Assembly: GCA_002148405.1 (NCBI GenBank)
Contig: MUGG01000054.1
Span: forward strand, 1 to 32,754
Direction: 5' to 3'
DNA from: Alkalinema sp. CACIAM 70d
GTDB lineage: Bacteria > Cyanobacteriota > Cyanobacteriia > Leptolyngbyales > Leptolyngbyaceae
DNA: 32,754 bases
Each line of letters starts with the position of its first letter. The first letter of the stretch is position 1. The position numbers and the translations under genes are program-made. The notes below the pieces were generated by a model. That model saw only the letters and a list, made by a program, of their open reading frames with translations, made no database searches and was not told where the DNA came from. This document shows positions 19,102-28,169 of the stretch, in pieces.

Positions 19102-20085
19102 ATGACCACTGCCACTTCTAAAACAACCCATCCCAGCCCGACTTACACGGCAGATATGGTGCGGACGTATCTGCATGAGATTGGTCGTGTGCCTATGCTG
19201 ACCCATGAGCAAGAAATTGTCTATGGTAAACAAGTGCAGCAAATGATGGCATTGCAAGACAAAAAGACCAGTCTTGCGAAAACTTTGGATCATGAACCGA
19301 GCGATCGCGAATTGGCGGAGCACGCTCAGGTCAACGAAACTGAGATTAAAAACATCTTTCAGCGGGGTCGGCGAGCCAAGCAAAAGATGATTGAAGCCAA
19401 CCTGCGCCTCGTGGTGTCGATCGCGAAGAAATACCAAAAGCGCAACTTAGAGTTCCTGGATTTGATTCAAGAAGGCTCCCTGGGCTTGGAACGGGGGGTG
19501 GAGAAATATGATCCCACCCGAGGTTACAAGTTCTCGACCTATGCCTACTGGTGGATTCGTCAAGCCATCACCCGCGCGATCGCTCAACAGAGCCGCACCA
19601 TTCGTTTACCTATCCATATCACCGAAAAGCTGAATAAGATTAAGCGCGTGCAGCGAGAGTTAGCGCAGAGTCTGGGTCGTAGTCCCAGTGTGGTTGAGAT
19701 TTCTGCGGAGTTAGATTTGGCACCAGAGGAAATTCGGGATTACCTCATCATGGCGCGTCAACCAGTGTCCTTAGACCTGCGAGTTGGCGACAACCAAGAT
19801 ACGGAGCTGCAAGAGTTGCTGGAGGATGATGGAGCGTCTCCAGAGATCTACACTACCCAGGAACTTCTTCGCCAAGACTTGCATAACTTGCTCGCAGATC
19901 TGACTGCTCAGCAACGGGAAGTCTTAATGCTGCGCTACGGTTTGGAAGACGGCATTGAGCGATCGTTGGCGAAAGTGGGCGAACAGTTGAACCTCAGCCG
20001 GGAACGGGTGCGGCAACTGGAGCGCCAAGCTCTGGATCATCTGCGTCGTCGCAAAGCTATGGTGCGCGAGTATCTGGCTAGTTAA
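19102..20085 (+). CDS. Group 2 sigma-70 RNA polymerase sigma factor
   Basis: The 327-residue protein directs RNA polymerase to promoters. It has region 1.2 (DMVRTYLHEIGRVPMLTHEQE), region 2 with the core-binding and -10 elements (ANLRLVVSIAKKYQ, LDLIQEGSLGLERGVEKYDP, FSTYAYWWIRQAITRAI), region 3 (RLPIHITEKLNKIKRVQREL) and region 4 with its helix-turn-helix (LNLSRERVRQLERQALDHLR). It lacks the long region 1.1 of the primary sigma, so it is a group 2 factor; cyanobacteria carry several (SigB-SigE) for stress, nitrogen and dark responses. I cannot assign which one. The ATG at 19102 has GGAG about 11 bases upstream. The frame is open to a TTG at 18958 but that part looks non-coding. A terminator follows. 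Confidence 0.95.
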   Translation: MTTATSKTTHPSPTYTADMVRTYLHEIGRVPMLTHEQEIVYGKQVQQMMALQDKKTSLAKTLDHEPSDRELAEHAQVNETEIKNIFQRGRRAKQKMIEANLRLVVSIAKKYQKRNLEFLDLIQEGSLGLERGVEKYDPTRGYKFSTYAYWWIRQAITRAIAQQSRTIRLPIHITEKLNKIKRVQRELAQSLGRSPSVVEISAELDLAPEEIRDYLIMARQPVSLDLRVGDNQDTELQELLEDDGASPEIYTTQELLRQDLHNLLADLTAQQREVLMLRYGLEDGIERSLAKVGEQLNLSRERVRQLERQALDHLRRRKAMVREYLAS

Positions 20086-20172
20086 ACCAAGCTCGTGCAA
20101 CCAGACCTACTAAATCCGAGTTTCGGCACTGATTTTCCCTTACAACCACACCATTACAACTCCACTAAGTTA

Positions 20173-20195
20173 GGGGCGCGATCGCGCTCCTTTTT
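20173..20195 (+). terminator. Sigma gene terminator built on a HIP1 palindrome
   Basis: GGGGCGC and GCGCTCC pair around a GATC loop (20173-20190), with one G-T wobble, and are followed by TTTTT. The centre is an exact GCGATCGC (20178-20185). It lies 88 bp after the sigma stop codon. Confidence 0.75.
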
Positions 20196-20224
20196 CTTGG
20201 TCGCAGTCTTTTCTTGGTCGCAGT
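20192..20224. repeat. 16-bp exact direct repeat
   Basis: TTTTCTTGGTCGCAGT occurs at 20192-20207 and again at 20209-20224 with one base between. The first copy overlaps the T run of the terminator, so the tail of the terminator has been duplicated. Confidence 0.85.
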
Positions 20225-21336
20225 TTTTAGGGATTTATTAAGAAAGGATATACTCTTTGCCTCTACCTAACCTCACTCTTTTCCTACTGAGAATCTTATT
20301 TATACGCTGTTCCCTCAGGTGAGTGATCTAACTTGTTTAGGGGGGTGATCTGACTCACTAGGCTGCTCGACGGATTCTTTTAATAATTGCTAGAAAGGTT
20401 GTCTGTAACATTGTTGAAAACATCATCGTTCGTTAACTTATTCAACAAAGATTACATTAACTCAACAATTCCCCTTGCCCTAGGATTACACAAATCACTC
20501 ACTCGCGTGATCAGAATCACAGGCTTGATCCGATCGAGGATGACTACGGCATTTATGCGGTCTTCAAACTGTGCTCCATGGCGTTACAGTACATTGATTC
20601 GTGGGCTCATAGAAGGTGGCCACTTAAAGGGATAGCGACGACCCTGAAGGTGGATGTATTTCAGATGAGCGATGGCTTTATTGCTAAATCGTTAAATACG
20701 ACTTTTTGATTAGGTCAGGGCTAGAGTAACGCGACGATCAAGCAGGGATAAAACCGTTAGGCCAGTTTAAGAGGTGGTTATTCTCCCTCGATCGGGCTAC
20801 GAGCCTACGTTGCAAGCTTGAGGCTTTGTAAAGCTTTAAGTTGTGTTGGAACTGAGGAGAAAGCAACGAATTAAGATAAATGAATCTATCTAATTAGATG
20901 AGGTGGCCGGATCGCAGAGTGGCACTTTTGCGCATTGCGATTCCTTTTGAAAGATGATTTGATGACTATATGGAAAGCTTCTGGCTTGCAAATTAACTCT
21001 TCCCTAAAATCGAACGTTCTCAGGATAAAGTTTCTCGGAATCTAATTGTCGTGAATTCGATTTCCTGAATCCAATTGTCGGTTTCCTCAAGAGCTATCTT
21101 ACCCACTTGTGATCTGTAATTCGACAAGGTTCTAGCGGAAGCACGATTTGCATAACTGGGATCCTCAAGAATATATAAATTCTTCACAGGTTTCGGTTCG
21201 CAACTTTCTGGAATCGGTTATCTCAACGCTGAATCTAGTTATTGCAATACACTCACACCTTAGGGTTACGACTGCACTGCTTAGGTCGATCTTACCCAGT
21301 TTTGCTAATAAAATTTCTATTGTGAGAGATGCTCTT

Positions 21337-21918
21337 ATGGACGTGTTTTCTAAATGGTGTGATACTCAGGCGGCTGCAAAGGTTGGAGTGTTTTCACGTC
21401 TATTGACCGTTGCATCTCTAACCCTAGGTTTAACCGTATCGGCAATGGCTGCTTATCCTGCTAATGCTGAGTCGATTCAATCTACTAATGTATTGAATAC
21501 TGAAAAAGCGCCTGCTCTTGTTCCTGCAGTTGTTGCCCCCATATCTTCTTCCCCTTTAGCTGATGGCGTTTATTTATATGGGGAAGCGGCTCAACCGGAA
21601 GTCTTGGGTAAAGCCTATTTTGTCTTTGAGGTTAAGCAAGGTAAAGTTTTAGGCGCGTTGTACATGCCTAGTTCTTCCTTTGATTGTGCCTATGGCCAGT
21701 TTCAGGCCGATCAATTGGCATTGACGGTTCGTGGAGCCTATGAAGCTGCTGCAACGCCCTTTGAGATTGCTCTCGATCGAACCGCTGTTGTCGCTTCCAA
21801 TGGTAATCCTGCTCAAGCAGAAATTGGATTACAGGGATTTCAGCGCTTAGAAAAAGTCAGTGAGAATGATCACCGAATTCTTGAAATGTGCAAGGCGAAC
21901 TTTGGTTCAAATCTGTAG
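21337..21918 (+). CDS. Secreted hypothetical protein, cyanobacterial family
   Basis: The 193-residue protein has a signal peptide: a basic stretch (AAAKVGVFSRLL), a hydrophobic core (TVASLTLGLTVSAMAA) and likely cleavage near YPANAES at about residue 48. The mature part starts with a low-complexity linker and then a compact domain (about 75-190) with the phrases DGVYLYGEAAQPEVLGKAY, FEVKQGKVLGALYMPSSSFDCAYG and DQLALTV. Two Cys, one in FDCAYG and one in EMCKANFG, could form a disulfide. I recall similar exported proteins of unknown function in other cyanobacteria but no named family. The ATG at 21337 has GAGAG upstream and starts just before the signal peptide; the frame is also open to a TTG at 21148. 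A very strong terminator follows. Confidence 0.82.
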   Translation: MDVFSKWCDTQAAAKVGVFSRLLTVASLTLGLTVSAMAAYPANAESIQSTNVLNTEKAPALVPAVVAPISSSPLADGVYLYGEAAQPEVLGKAYFVFEVKQGKVLGALYMPSSSFDCAYGQFQADQLALTVRGAYEAAATPFEIALDRTAVVASNGNPAQAEIGLQGFQRLEKVSENDHRILEMCKANFGSNL

Positions 21919-21943
21919 CTCATCGTTTGTTAAGAATTTTTGG

Positions 21944-21988
21944 AAAACCTTCAGGGAATGGTGTGCAAGAAGTTTCCTGAAGGTTTTT
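21944..21988 (+). terminator. Very strong intrinsic terminator
   Basis: AAAACCTTCAGG (21944-21955) pairs perfectly with CCTGAAGGTTTT (21976-21987); the inner GAA/TTT extends the stem to about 15 bp, followed by T residues. It lies 25 bp after the stop codon of the secreted protein. T-rich sequence on the left flank is on the plus strand, so it does not make this bidirectional. Confidence 0.9.
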
Positions 21989-22214
21989 GATATTGGGCAA
22001 TCTGTTGGGTAGTGCCGGAGTCCACTGGGGAGTTTTAATTCAATGCAACTTGCATGAATTGGTTTGACTGCGGTGGGGTAAGACCGTCGTAGGGAGATCG
22101 GTGTGGTGAAATCGTGGTAAGAAGCAGGGTGAGTTGTTTGAACCCGATCGCCTCGCTCTGATAAGGTTAAAGGCATTGGTTGATATTGCCTCCGCACCAT
22201 CTTGAGTTCCGCCC

Positions 22215-23411
22215 ATGGGTCAGTCGAAAAAAGTCAAAGCGTCTACGATCGCGGCTTCGAAAGTCACTGCTTCCCAAGCTACCGATCCCAAAAAAGACTT
22301 GGCAGCCCCAACGGTGGCTCAACCTGTAGATACAATAGTGAACTCAGGATCCAGCCAAAATTCCTATGCGGATCGAACCGAGCGCATTCAGGCCATTACC
22401 CAACTGATTAAAACGCTTCAACCGTTTATTTGGGCGATCGTGTTGGCGATCGTCTTAATTCCCCTAGCCGGAAAATACATTATTGATCAGTCCCTGGTTC
22501 ACCGAGCACCGGACATTCCCGAAGTGGTGCAGGAAGTGGCCGTCACGGCCCCGGACTGGAGCGAAGTCGATCGGGCGATCGCCGATAGTTTACAAACCGC
22601 CCATGGGGTTGCTGAAACCTATGCCTCCCAAGCACTCACCCAATGGGAAGCGGAACTAGAACCGCGCATTGAAAATTTCCTCGACTGGTACTTTGACTTT
22701 TTTAACCAGAAGCGGATGGAATTCAGCACGCCCTTCGTCTGGGGCTATGGCTGGGCCATCCATCGCATGGATCCTAAACAACCCAGCGGCAAAGAGGCCG
22801 TGATTACCCATTTGTCAGAATCCTTTGAAAAAGAGTTCTCCAAGCGGGTATTAGTGCCTAAGAACGCCCAACTGCGCTTAGAAGTCATCACCAATCAAAC
22901 CGTTGATCAGTATTTAGCAGCTCTCCGTGAGTCGATCGGAGCTGTGCAAACCAAATACCATATCCCCCAAGGCCAATGGGATCGCTACCTCAGCGATATT
23001 TCCCTCACCCTGGGCAGCGAAGGCACCGTATCGAGCCTCTCCCTCAAGACTCTGGCAGGTGGTGGAACTTACCTCGCCGCCAAACCGATCGTCATGGCGT
23101 CCCTCGGAAAACTTGGGAGTAAAGCCAGCGCCAAGTTTGCCGGAGCTGCTGCCTCCAAGGTGGCCGCCAAAACCGGAGGAGCCGTCGCCGCAGAATTGGG
23201 AGCCGCCGCCCTTGATCCGATCGTGGGTCTTGGGATCCTCGCCTGGGATGTCTGGGACTATCGCCATACCGTGGAGGTCGATCGGCCTGTCCTGCGGGAC
23301 AATCTAGCGACCTATCTCCAGGATGTGAAACAAGTGCTGCTCAACCATCCCGATTCCGGCGTCATGACGGCTATTCGGCAAATTGAACAAGATATCCTGG
23401 CGGCTCTGTAG
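22215..23411 (+). CDS. Hypothetical membrane-anchored protein
   Basis: I do not recognise a named family. The 398-residue protein has a polar, low-complexity N-terminus (1-65), one clear membrane helix (about 72-92, FIWAIVLAIVLIPLAG) and an extended helical region (about 100-260) rich in Trp and charged residues. A Gly/Ala-rich segment (about 275-345, with GAAASKVAAKTGGAVAAELGA) could form a second, weakly hydrophobic hairpin. A final conserved-looking part has ILAWDVWDYRHTVEVDRPVLRDNL. Such Gly/Ala-rich segments followed by a GLGILAWDVWDY phrase suggest membrane insertion, but that is inference. The ATG at 22215 has no strong ribosome-binding site. It is convergent with lipA, 26 bp apart. 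Confidence 0.82.
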   Translation: MGQSKKVKASTIAASKVTASQATDPKKDLAAPTVAQPVDTIVNSGSSQNSYADRTERIQAITQLIKTLQPFIWAIVLAIVLIPLAGKYIIDQSLVHRAPDIPEVVQEVAVTAPDWSEVDRAIADSLQTAHGVAETYASQALTQWEAELEPRIENFLDWYFDFFNQKRMEFSTPFVWGYGWAIHRMDPKQPSGKEAVITHLSESFEKEFSKRVLVPKNAQLRLEVITNQTVDQYLAALRESIGAVQTKYHIPQGQWDRYLSDISLTLGSEGTVSSLSLKTLAGGGTYLAAKPIVMASLGKLGSKASAKFAGAAASKVAAKTGGAVAAELGAAALDPIVGLGILAWDVWDYRHTVEVDRPVLRDNLATYLQDVKQVLLNHPDSGVMTAIRQIEQDILAAL

Positions 23412-23437
23412 CAATTTTGTTTGACGAACTTAATCTC

Positions 23438-24406
23438 CTAACCCGCTTCCCCTGCATGGTAGGAACTGCGCACCAATGGCCCCGATCGCACGTGGGAAAA
23501 CCCTAATTCCCGCGCGATCGCGCCTAACTGCTCAAACTCATCAGGATGCCAATACTTGCGCACAGGCAAATGCTCCAAACTCGGACGCATATACTGTCCG
23601 AGAGTCACCCGATCGCAGCCCACCGATCGCAGATCCTGCAGCGTTTGGATCACCTCAGCTTCCGTTTCCCCATGGCCCAGCATCAGCCCCGATTTCGTCG
23701 GAATGGTCGGGTCAAATTGCTTGACGAGCTGCAACACCCGCAGCGTGCGATCGTACTTTGCCCCTCGGCGTACCGTTCCCTGAAGGCGTTCGATCGTTTC
23801 AATATTATGGTTATAGCAAGCGGGTTGCGCCTCAACGATCGTTTTGACCCGTTGGGCTTGTAACGTCTCCGGAGACAAATTCTCCTGCCGTCCACCGTAG
23901 AAATCTGGGGTCAGTACCTCAATTTGGGTCTCTGGATTCGTGGCTCGAATGGCCGCCATCGTCGCGACAAACCAGCCAGCTCCCCCATCTTCCAAGTCAT
24001 CCCGCGCCACAGACGTTAAGACAACATAACGCAGTCCCAACAATTGCACCGATTCCGCAACCTTTTGGGGCTCCTGGGGATCCAATGCCATCGGCGCGTG
24101 GCCCTTATCCACCTGGCAAAATCCACAGGATCGGGTACAAGTCGGCCCCATCAGCAAAAAGGTCGCCGTGCCCTGGGCATAGCACTCGCCTCGATTAGGA
24201 CAACGCCCTTCTTCGCAAATGGTATGGATATTCCGTTGCTTAATAATTTGCTGAACTGTTGAAATCTCACTGGCCTTCCCGATCGATCTCCGCAACCACG
24301 GCGGCATCGCTTGAATATCCGCTCGCTCGGCCTCGCGATCCACCCGCGATCGAGGCATCTTAGCGAGAGAAGGGCTGGGAATCGAAGAATTAGTGTCAGC
24401 AGCCAT
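23438..24406 (-). CDS. lipA: Lipoyl synthase
   Basis: LipA is a radical-SAM enzyme that inserts two sulfurs into protein-bound octanoyl chains to make the lipoyl cofactor of 2-oxoacid dehydrogenases and the glycine cleavage system. The 322-residue protein has both cluster motifs: the auxiliary 4Fe-4S set [12 protein letters not shown] (C-x4-C-x5-C, about 64-75) and the radical-SAM set CTRSCGFC (CxxxCxxC, about 90-97). The C-terminal RSSYHA carries the Ser that ligates the auxiliary cluster. Length and motifs are normal. The ATG at 24406 lies inside a frame open to a GTG at 24418; an ATG at 24358 is a third possibility, since the first 20 residues are low complexity. No lipB is in the window. 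Confidence 0.96.
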   Translation of the reverse strand: MAADTNSSIPSPSLAKMPRSRVDREAERADIQAMPPWLRRSIGKASEISTVQQIIKQRNIHTICEEGRCPNRGECYAQGTATFLLMGPTCTRSCGFCQVDKGHAPMALDPQEPQKVAESVQLLGLRYVVLTSVARDDLEDGGAGWFVATMAAIRATNPETQIEVLTPDFYGGRQENLSPETLQAQRVKTIVEAQPACYNHNIETIERLQGTVRRGAKYDRTLRVLQLVKQFDPTIPTKSGLMLGHGETEAEVIQTLQDLRSVGCDRVTLGQYMRPSLEHLPVRKYWHPDEFEQLGAIARELGFSHVRSGPLVRSSYHAGEAG

Positions 24407-24840
24407 AGAGTTGGGCACAATAGAGTCGATTGTCCAAGGGTGCGGACAAAATCAATATAATACTCGATCGATAAAGCTGCTAGGGGAGCTGGTGCAGGAT
24501 GCCTCAAGATTCGGAGCACAAAACGCAAAATCCATTCATAATTCAATGGGGGAGCCGATCAAAATGAGTGAATCGCTCTCTGGATTTAGTGCTAGAAGTA
24601 ATGTCATAGGAGAGTTTTCTAAGAGAGTGTGATTATTTGAACTTTTAGCTTCATCCTAAAAATAGACACCAAACAAGCAGGCAATATAGAACAGGCGCAA
24701 GAGTGTTTCCCGTCTGTCGGGTCTTTGTCAGGGTTTCATCTAGCCTTCGGATTGGACAGCCGCCGCCTTGAAACACTTTCACCTCTTTGTCTTTCACTCA
24801 TGGTTATTAATTCCGCAGTCACCCGCAGAGGAGTTTAGTT
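24407..24840. other. Divergent intergenic region, lipA/response regulator
   Basis: These 434 bases contain the promoters of lipA (left) and the response regulator (right). The right half holds a potential structured leader with an 8-bp long-range inverted repeat, listed separately. No open frame looks coding. Confidence 0.55.
24702..24777 (+). promoter_or_regulatory. Potential structured leader of response regulator
   Basis: AGTGTTTC (24702-24709) is exactly complementary to GAAACACT (24770-24777). Inside, CTGTC near 24713 can pair with GACAG near 24756. This would fold the segment about 63 bases upstream of the GTG start into a closed structure. It matches no riboswitch that I recognise. 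Confidence 0.35.
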
Positions 24841-25395
24841 GTGGCAAGTCATAAGGTTCTAGTGATTGATGACAGCGCCGTGATCCGGAACATGGTTCGC
24901 GATATGCTGCCCAAGGGCAATTTTGACGTTCTGGAAGCAAAAGACGGGGTTCAAGGGATTAACCTTGTGCGTCAAGAGCGGCCAACGCTAATCATGCTGG
25001 ACTTTTTGCTCCCCCGTATGAGTGGCTGGGAAGTCTACCAGCAAATCCAAGCCCAACCCGATCTCCAGTCCATCCCTTTAGTCCTCATGTCTGGGCGTAA
25101 GGAAGAAGTCACGGAAAAGCTCCAAGAGCCGTTTGAATATTTTGAGTTCGTCCAAAAGCCCTTTGACCAAAAGCAATTAATTGAAGCGATCAAAGCGGCC
25201 ATGAGCAAAGCCAAGCGGCGTCCGGCAGCAGTGGCTACACCCGCTGCTGCACCCGCTGCTGCACCCGCCACAGGTGATGCCAGCGGTGAAGTCGCAGCGC
25301 TCAAAGCGCAAGTTGCGAAGTTGCAGGCGGAAGTCGATGCTCTGAAGAAACAGCAGGCGCAAATTTTAACCTTCATTAAGTCCAAGCTGAAGTAG
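24841..25395 (+). CDS. CheY-like response regulator with coiled-coil tail
   Basis: The 184-residue protein has an N-terminal receiver domain (about 4-122) with the acidic pair Asp10-Asp11, the phosphoacceptor Asp54 in MLDFLLP, Ser84 in the switch position and Lys106 before Pro107, so phosphorylation should be intact. A linker of repeated Ala/Pro units (about 130-150, TPAAAPAAAPA) leads to a C-terminal coiled coil (about 153-178, heptads with VAALKAQVAKLQAEVDALKKQ). There is no DNA-binding or enzymatic output domain, so it probably signals by oligomerisation or partner binding. The start is GTG at 24841, supported by GAGGAG 7 bases upstream. No kinase is adjacent. A good terminator follows. 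Confidence 0.9.
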   Translation: MASHKVLVIDDSAVIRNMVRDMLPKGNFDVLEAKDGVQGINLVRQERPTLIMLDFLLPRMSGWEVYQQIQAQPDLQSIPLVLMSGRKEEVTEKLQEPFEYFEFVQKPFDQKQLIEAIKAAMSKAKRRPAAVATPAAAPAAAPATGDASGEVAALKAQVAKLQAEVDALKKQQAQILTFIKSKLK

Positions 25396-25435
25396 GGCAG
25401 CAATTCCCAAAGCCGCTTTAACGTACTTAATCTAA

Positions 25436-25471
25436 TGCCCTCCCGTGCACCAACACTGGAGGGTAATTTTT
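25436..25471 (+). terminator. Terminator of response regulator gene
   Basis: TGCCCTCC (25436-25443) pairs with GGAGGGTA (25458-25465, one G-T wobble) around a 14-base loop and is followed by a T run (to 25471). It sits 40 bp after the stop codon and before the convergent recR gene. Confidence 0.75.
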
Positions 25472-25506
25472 AATGGCAAGTTGAAAGCGAGTAGGCTATC
25501 CCAGGA

Positions 25507-26100
25507 TTACTCCAGTTCCCGACGCCCTTCCAGGGCCCGCGCTAATGTCACCTCATCGGCATATTCCAAATCCCCACCCATGGGTAGCCCAAAGGCAATG
25601 CGCGTCACTTTGGTAAAGGGCTTTAGTAAGTGGGCGACATACAGCGTCGTTGTTTCACCCTCCACACTGGGACTGATCGCCATAATCACCTCTTGGATCG
25701 ATTGCTGGCTAACCCGCCGCACAAGGGCTTGAATGTTTAATTGCTCCGGGCCGATGCCGTCGATCGGTGAAATCAGTCCCCCTAGCACATGGTATTTGCC
25801 TTTGTACTCGCGGGTTTTTTCCAGGGCAATGAGATCGCGGGAATCTTCAACCACACAGAGCAAGCGATCGTCGCGCTTCGGAGAACTGCAAATCTCGCAC
25901 ACCGGATCGGCAGATAAATGCCCACACACTGAGCAATGCCCCACCTGCTGCTTGGCATCTAACAAGGCTTGGGCTAGGGCGGCCACTTCCTCCTTGGGAC
26001 GTTTGAGAATGTGCAAAGCCAGACGTTGAGCCGTCTTTGGCCCAACCCCTGGTAAATGCTGAAAATGTTCAATTAAGCGGGCAAGGGGGCGAGTATACAT
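25507..26100 (-). CDS. recR: Recombination mediator RecR
   Basis: RecR works with RecF and RecO to load RecA onto gapped DNA. The 197-residue protein has the normal length and layout: a helix-hairpin-helix ([18 protein letters not shown], motif about 16-29), a C4 zinc finger ([16 protein letters not shown], Cys at about 57, 60, 69 and 72), and a Toprim domain ([16 protein letters not shown] to [18 protein letters not shown]). The ATG at 26100 is preceded by GGAG with 5 bases spacing; the frame is open upstream to 26190 but that part overlaps the HIT gene. It lies 10 bp downstream of the HIT gene on the same strand, so the two are very probably one transcript. Confidence 0.96.
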   Translation of the reverse strand: MYTRPLARLIEHFQHLPGVGPKTAQRLALHILKRPKEEVAALAQALLDAKQQVGHCSVCGHLSADPVCEICSSPKRDDRLLCVVEDSRDLIALEKTREYKGKYHVLGGLISPIDGIGPEQLNIQALVRRVSQQSIQEVIMAISPSVEGETTTLYVAHLLKPFTKVTRIAFGLPMGGDLEYADEVTLARALEGRRELE

Positions 26101-26110
26101 CAGTTCTCCA

Positions 26111-26530
<420 letters not shown>

Positions 26531-26560
26531 CTAAGCCAGATCCGTCATTTAGCGAGTTAC

Positions 26561-28087
26561 ATGCTGTCGAGAATTTGGAGTGCATCCCTGATGGGGATTG
26601 ATGCCCTGAAAGTGGGGGTCGAAGTGGATGTCTCGAATAACATCCCCGGAATGGTGGTGGTGGGATTGCCCGATACAGCAGTACAGGAATCGAAGGAGCG
26701 GGTCAAAGCCGCAATTAAAAATGCTGGATTTGCCTTTCCCATGCGGCGAATCGTGATTAACCTCACGCCAGCGGATCTGCGCAAAGAAGGCCCCTGTTTT
26801 GACCTGCCCATCAGTATCGGCGTACTCGCAGCTTCAGAACAGGTTCCCACCGATGCCTTAGAGCATTGCCTATTTCTCGGTGAATTGTCGCTGGATGGGA
26901 GCTTGCGTCCGGTGGCCGGGGTGTTGGCGATCGCGGCGGCGGCCAAGCAATTAGGGATCCGATCGCTGATTGTCCCGGCGGATAATGTGCGGGAAGCCGC
27001 TGTGGTAAAAGGGATTGAGGTCTATGGCTTCAAACAATTAGCGGAGGTGGTGGAGTTTCTCCATCAGCCGGAGTCGTTCACACCCGCCACGATCGACAGT
27101 CAGGCGGAATTACAGCAAGGGACGATCGCGGGATTTGACCTGCGGGATGTCAAGGGTCAGGCCCATGCCCGCCGTGCCTTGGAAATTGCCGCAGCCGGAG
27201 GGCACAACTTGGTTTTCGTCGGGCCACCGGGAAGCGGGAAGACCATGCTGGCAAGGCGTTTACCGGGAATTTTACCCAGGATGACCTTTGAGGAAGCTCT
27301 GGAAGTGACCCAGATTCACTCCGTGGCGGGACTGTTGAAATCCAAAGGATCCCTGATCTGCCAGCGACCCTTTCGCAGCCCCCACCATTCCGCCTCCGGC
27401 CCTTCCCTAGTAGGGGGTGGCAGTTTTCCCAGGCCGGGAGAAATTTCTTTGTCCCATCGAGGTATTTTATTCCTTGACGAATTAACCGAATTTAAGCGGG
27501 ATGTTTTGGAATTTCTGCGGCAGCCGTTGGAAGATGGGCATGTGACGATTTCGCGCACGCGGCAGTCGGTCTCCTTTCCGGCGAAGTTCACGTTGGTGGC
27601 GAGTACCAATCCCTGTCCCTGTGGCTACTTCGGCGATCCGGTGCAGGCTTGTACCTGCTCCCCCAATGTGCGGGAAAGGTATTGGGCGAAGTTGTCGGGG
27701 CCGTTGATGGATCGGATTGATTTGCAGGTGCGGGTGAATCGCCTCAAGCCCGAGGAGATTATCCACGAAACCACCGGGGAAGATTCGGCGACGGTCTTGG
27801 CGCGGGTGCAAGTGGCACGCACTGCGGCTCAGGAACGTTTTGCGGGGACTCCCCTACGCTGTAATGCGGAGATGCAAAGTCAGCATTTGCGTCAGTGGTG
27901 TCAGCTGGATGACAGTACGCGCGGGTTACTGGAAGGGGCAATTAAAAAGTTGGGTCTGTCGGTGCGGGGCAGCGATCGCATCCTGAAGGTAGCCCGCACG
28001 ATCGCCGATCTGGCCGGAGCAGATCGCCTGCAAGCCCAACATGTGGCAGAAGCGATTCAGTACCGCACGATCGATCGAATGCAGTAG
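26561..28087 (+). CDS. comM: YifB/ComM-family AAA+ ATPase
   Basis: The 508-residue protein is a Mg-chelatase-like AAA+ ATPase of the ComM (YifB) family. In naturally competent bacteria ComM is a hexameric helicase that promotes branch migration of incoming DNA. The N-terminal part (about 15-130) has a Lon-protease-like fold but is not a protease (VGLPDTAVQESKERVKAA). The AAA+ core has Walker A GPPGSGKT (about 221-228), Walker B ILFLDELTEF (about 303-312) and sensor-1 STNPCPCGYFGD, with Cys residues typical of the family. The C-terminal Mg_chelatase lid ends in ADLAGADRLQAQHVAEAIQYR. Length is normal. The ATG at 26561 starts with MLSRIWSASLMG, as usual for the family. Confidence 0.95.
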   Translation: MLSRIWSASLMGIDALKVGVEVDVSNNIPGMVVVGLPDTAVQESKERVKAAIKNAGFAFPMRRIVINLTPADLRKEGPCFDLPISIGVLAASEQVPTDALEHCLFLGELSLDGSLRPVAGVLAIAAAAKQLGIRSLIVPADNVREAAVVKGIEVYGFKQLAEVVEFLHQPESFTPATIDSQAELQQGTIAGFDLRDVKGQAHARRALEIAAAGGHNLVFVGPPGSGKTMLARRLPGILPRMTFEEALEVTQIHSVAGLLKSKGSLICQRPFRSPHHSASGPSLVGGGSFPRPGEISLSHRGILFLDELTEFKRDVLEFLRQPLEDGHVTISRTRQSVSFPAKFTLVASTNPCPCGYFGDPVQACTCSPNVRERYWAKLSGPLMDRIDLQVRVNRLKPEEIIHETTGEDSATVLARVQVARTAAQERFAGTPLRCNAEMQSQHLRQWCQLDDSTRGLLEGAIKKLGLSVRGSDRILKVARTIADLAGADRLQAQHVAEAIQYRTIDRMQ

Positions 28088-28169
28088 CCGTCGGATGCAG
28101 TAGCCATCTCCGGTCGCCACGATCGATCTCCAGTCGCAGCTTGGGCAAACCGAATCCTGGCCAGACTGA

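Larger units (their letters stand above)
20086..21336. other. Long gene-poor region
   Basis: About 1.25 kb lie between the sigma gene and the secreted hypothetical protein. The left end holds the sigma terminator and a 16-bp direct repeat. Farther on there is an 8-bp inverted repeat TTGTTGAA/TTCAACAA (20411-20418 and 20441-20448). The only open frame (20387-20635, TTG start) has no ribosome-binding site and no coding character. It may contain a remnant gene or an unrecognised RNA. Confidence 0.5.

Noticed and set aside
20387..20635. 82-codon open frame
   Set aside because: TTG start, no ribosome-binding site, composition unlike the other genes and no recognisable motif.
21907..22200. 97-codon minus-strand open frame
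   Set aside because: It runs through the strong terminator hairpin of the preceding gene, and its sequence looks like random translation.
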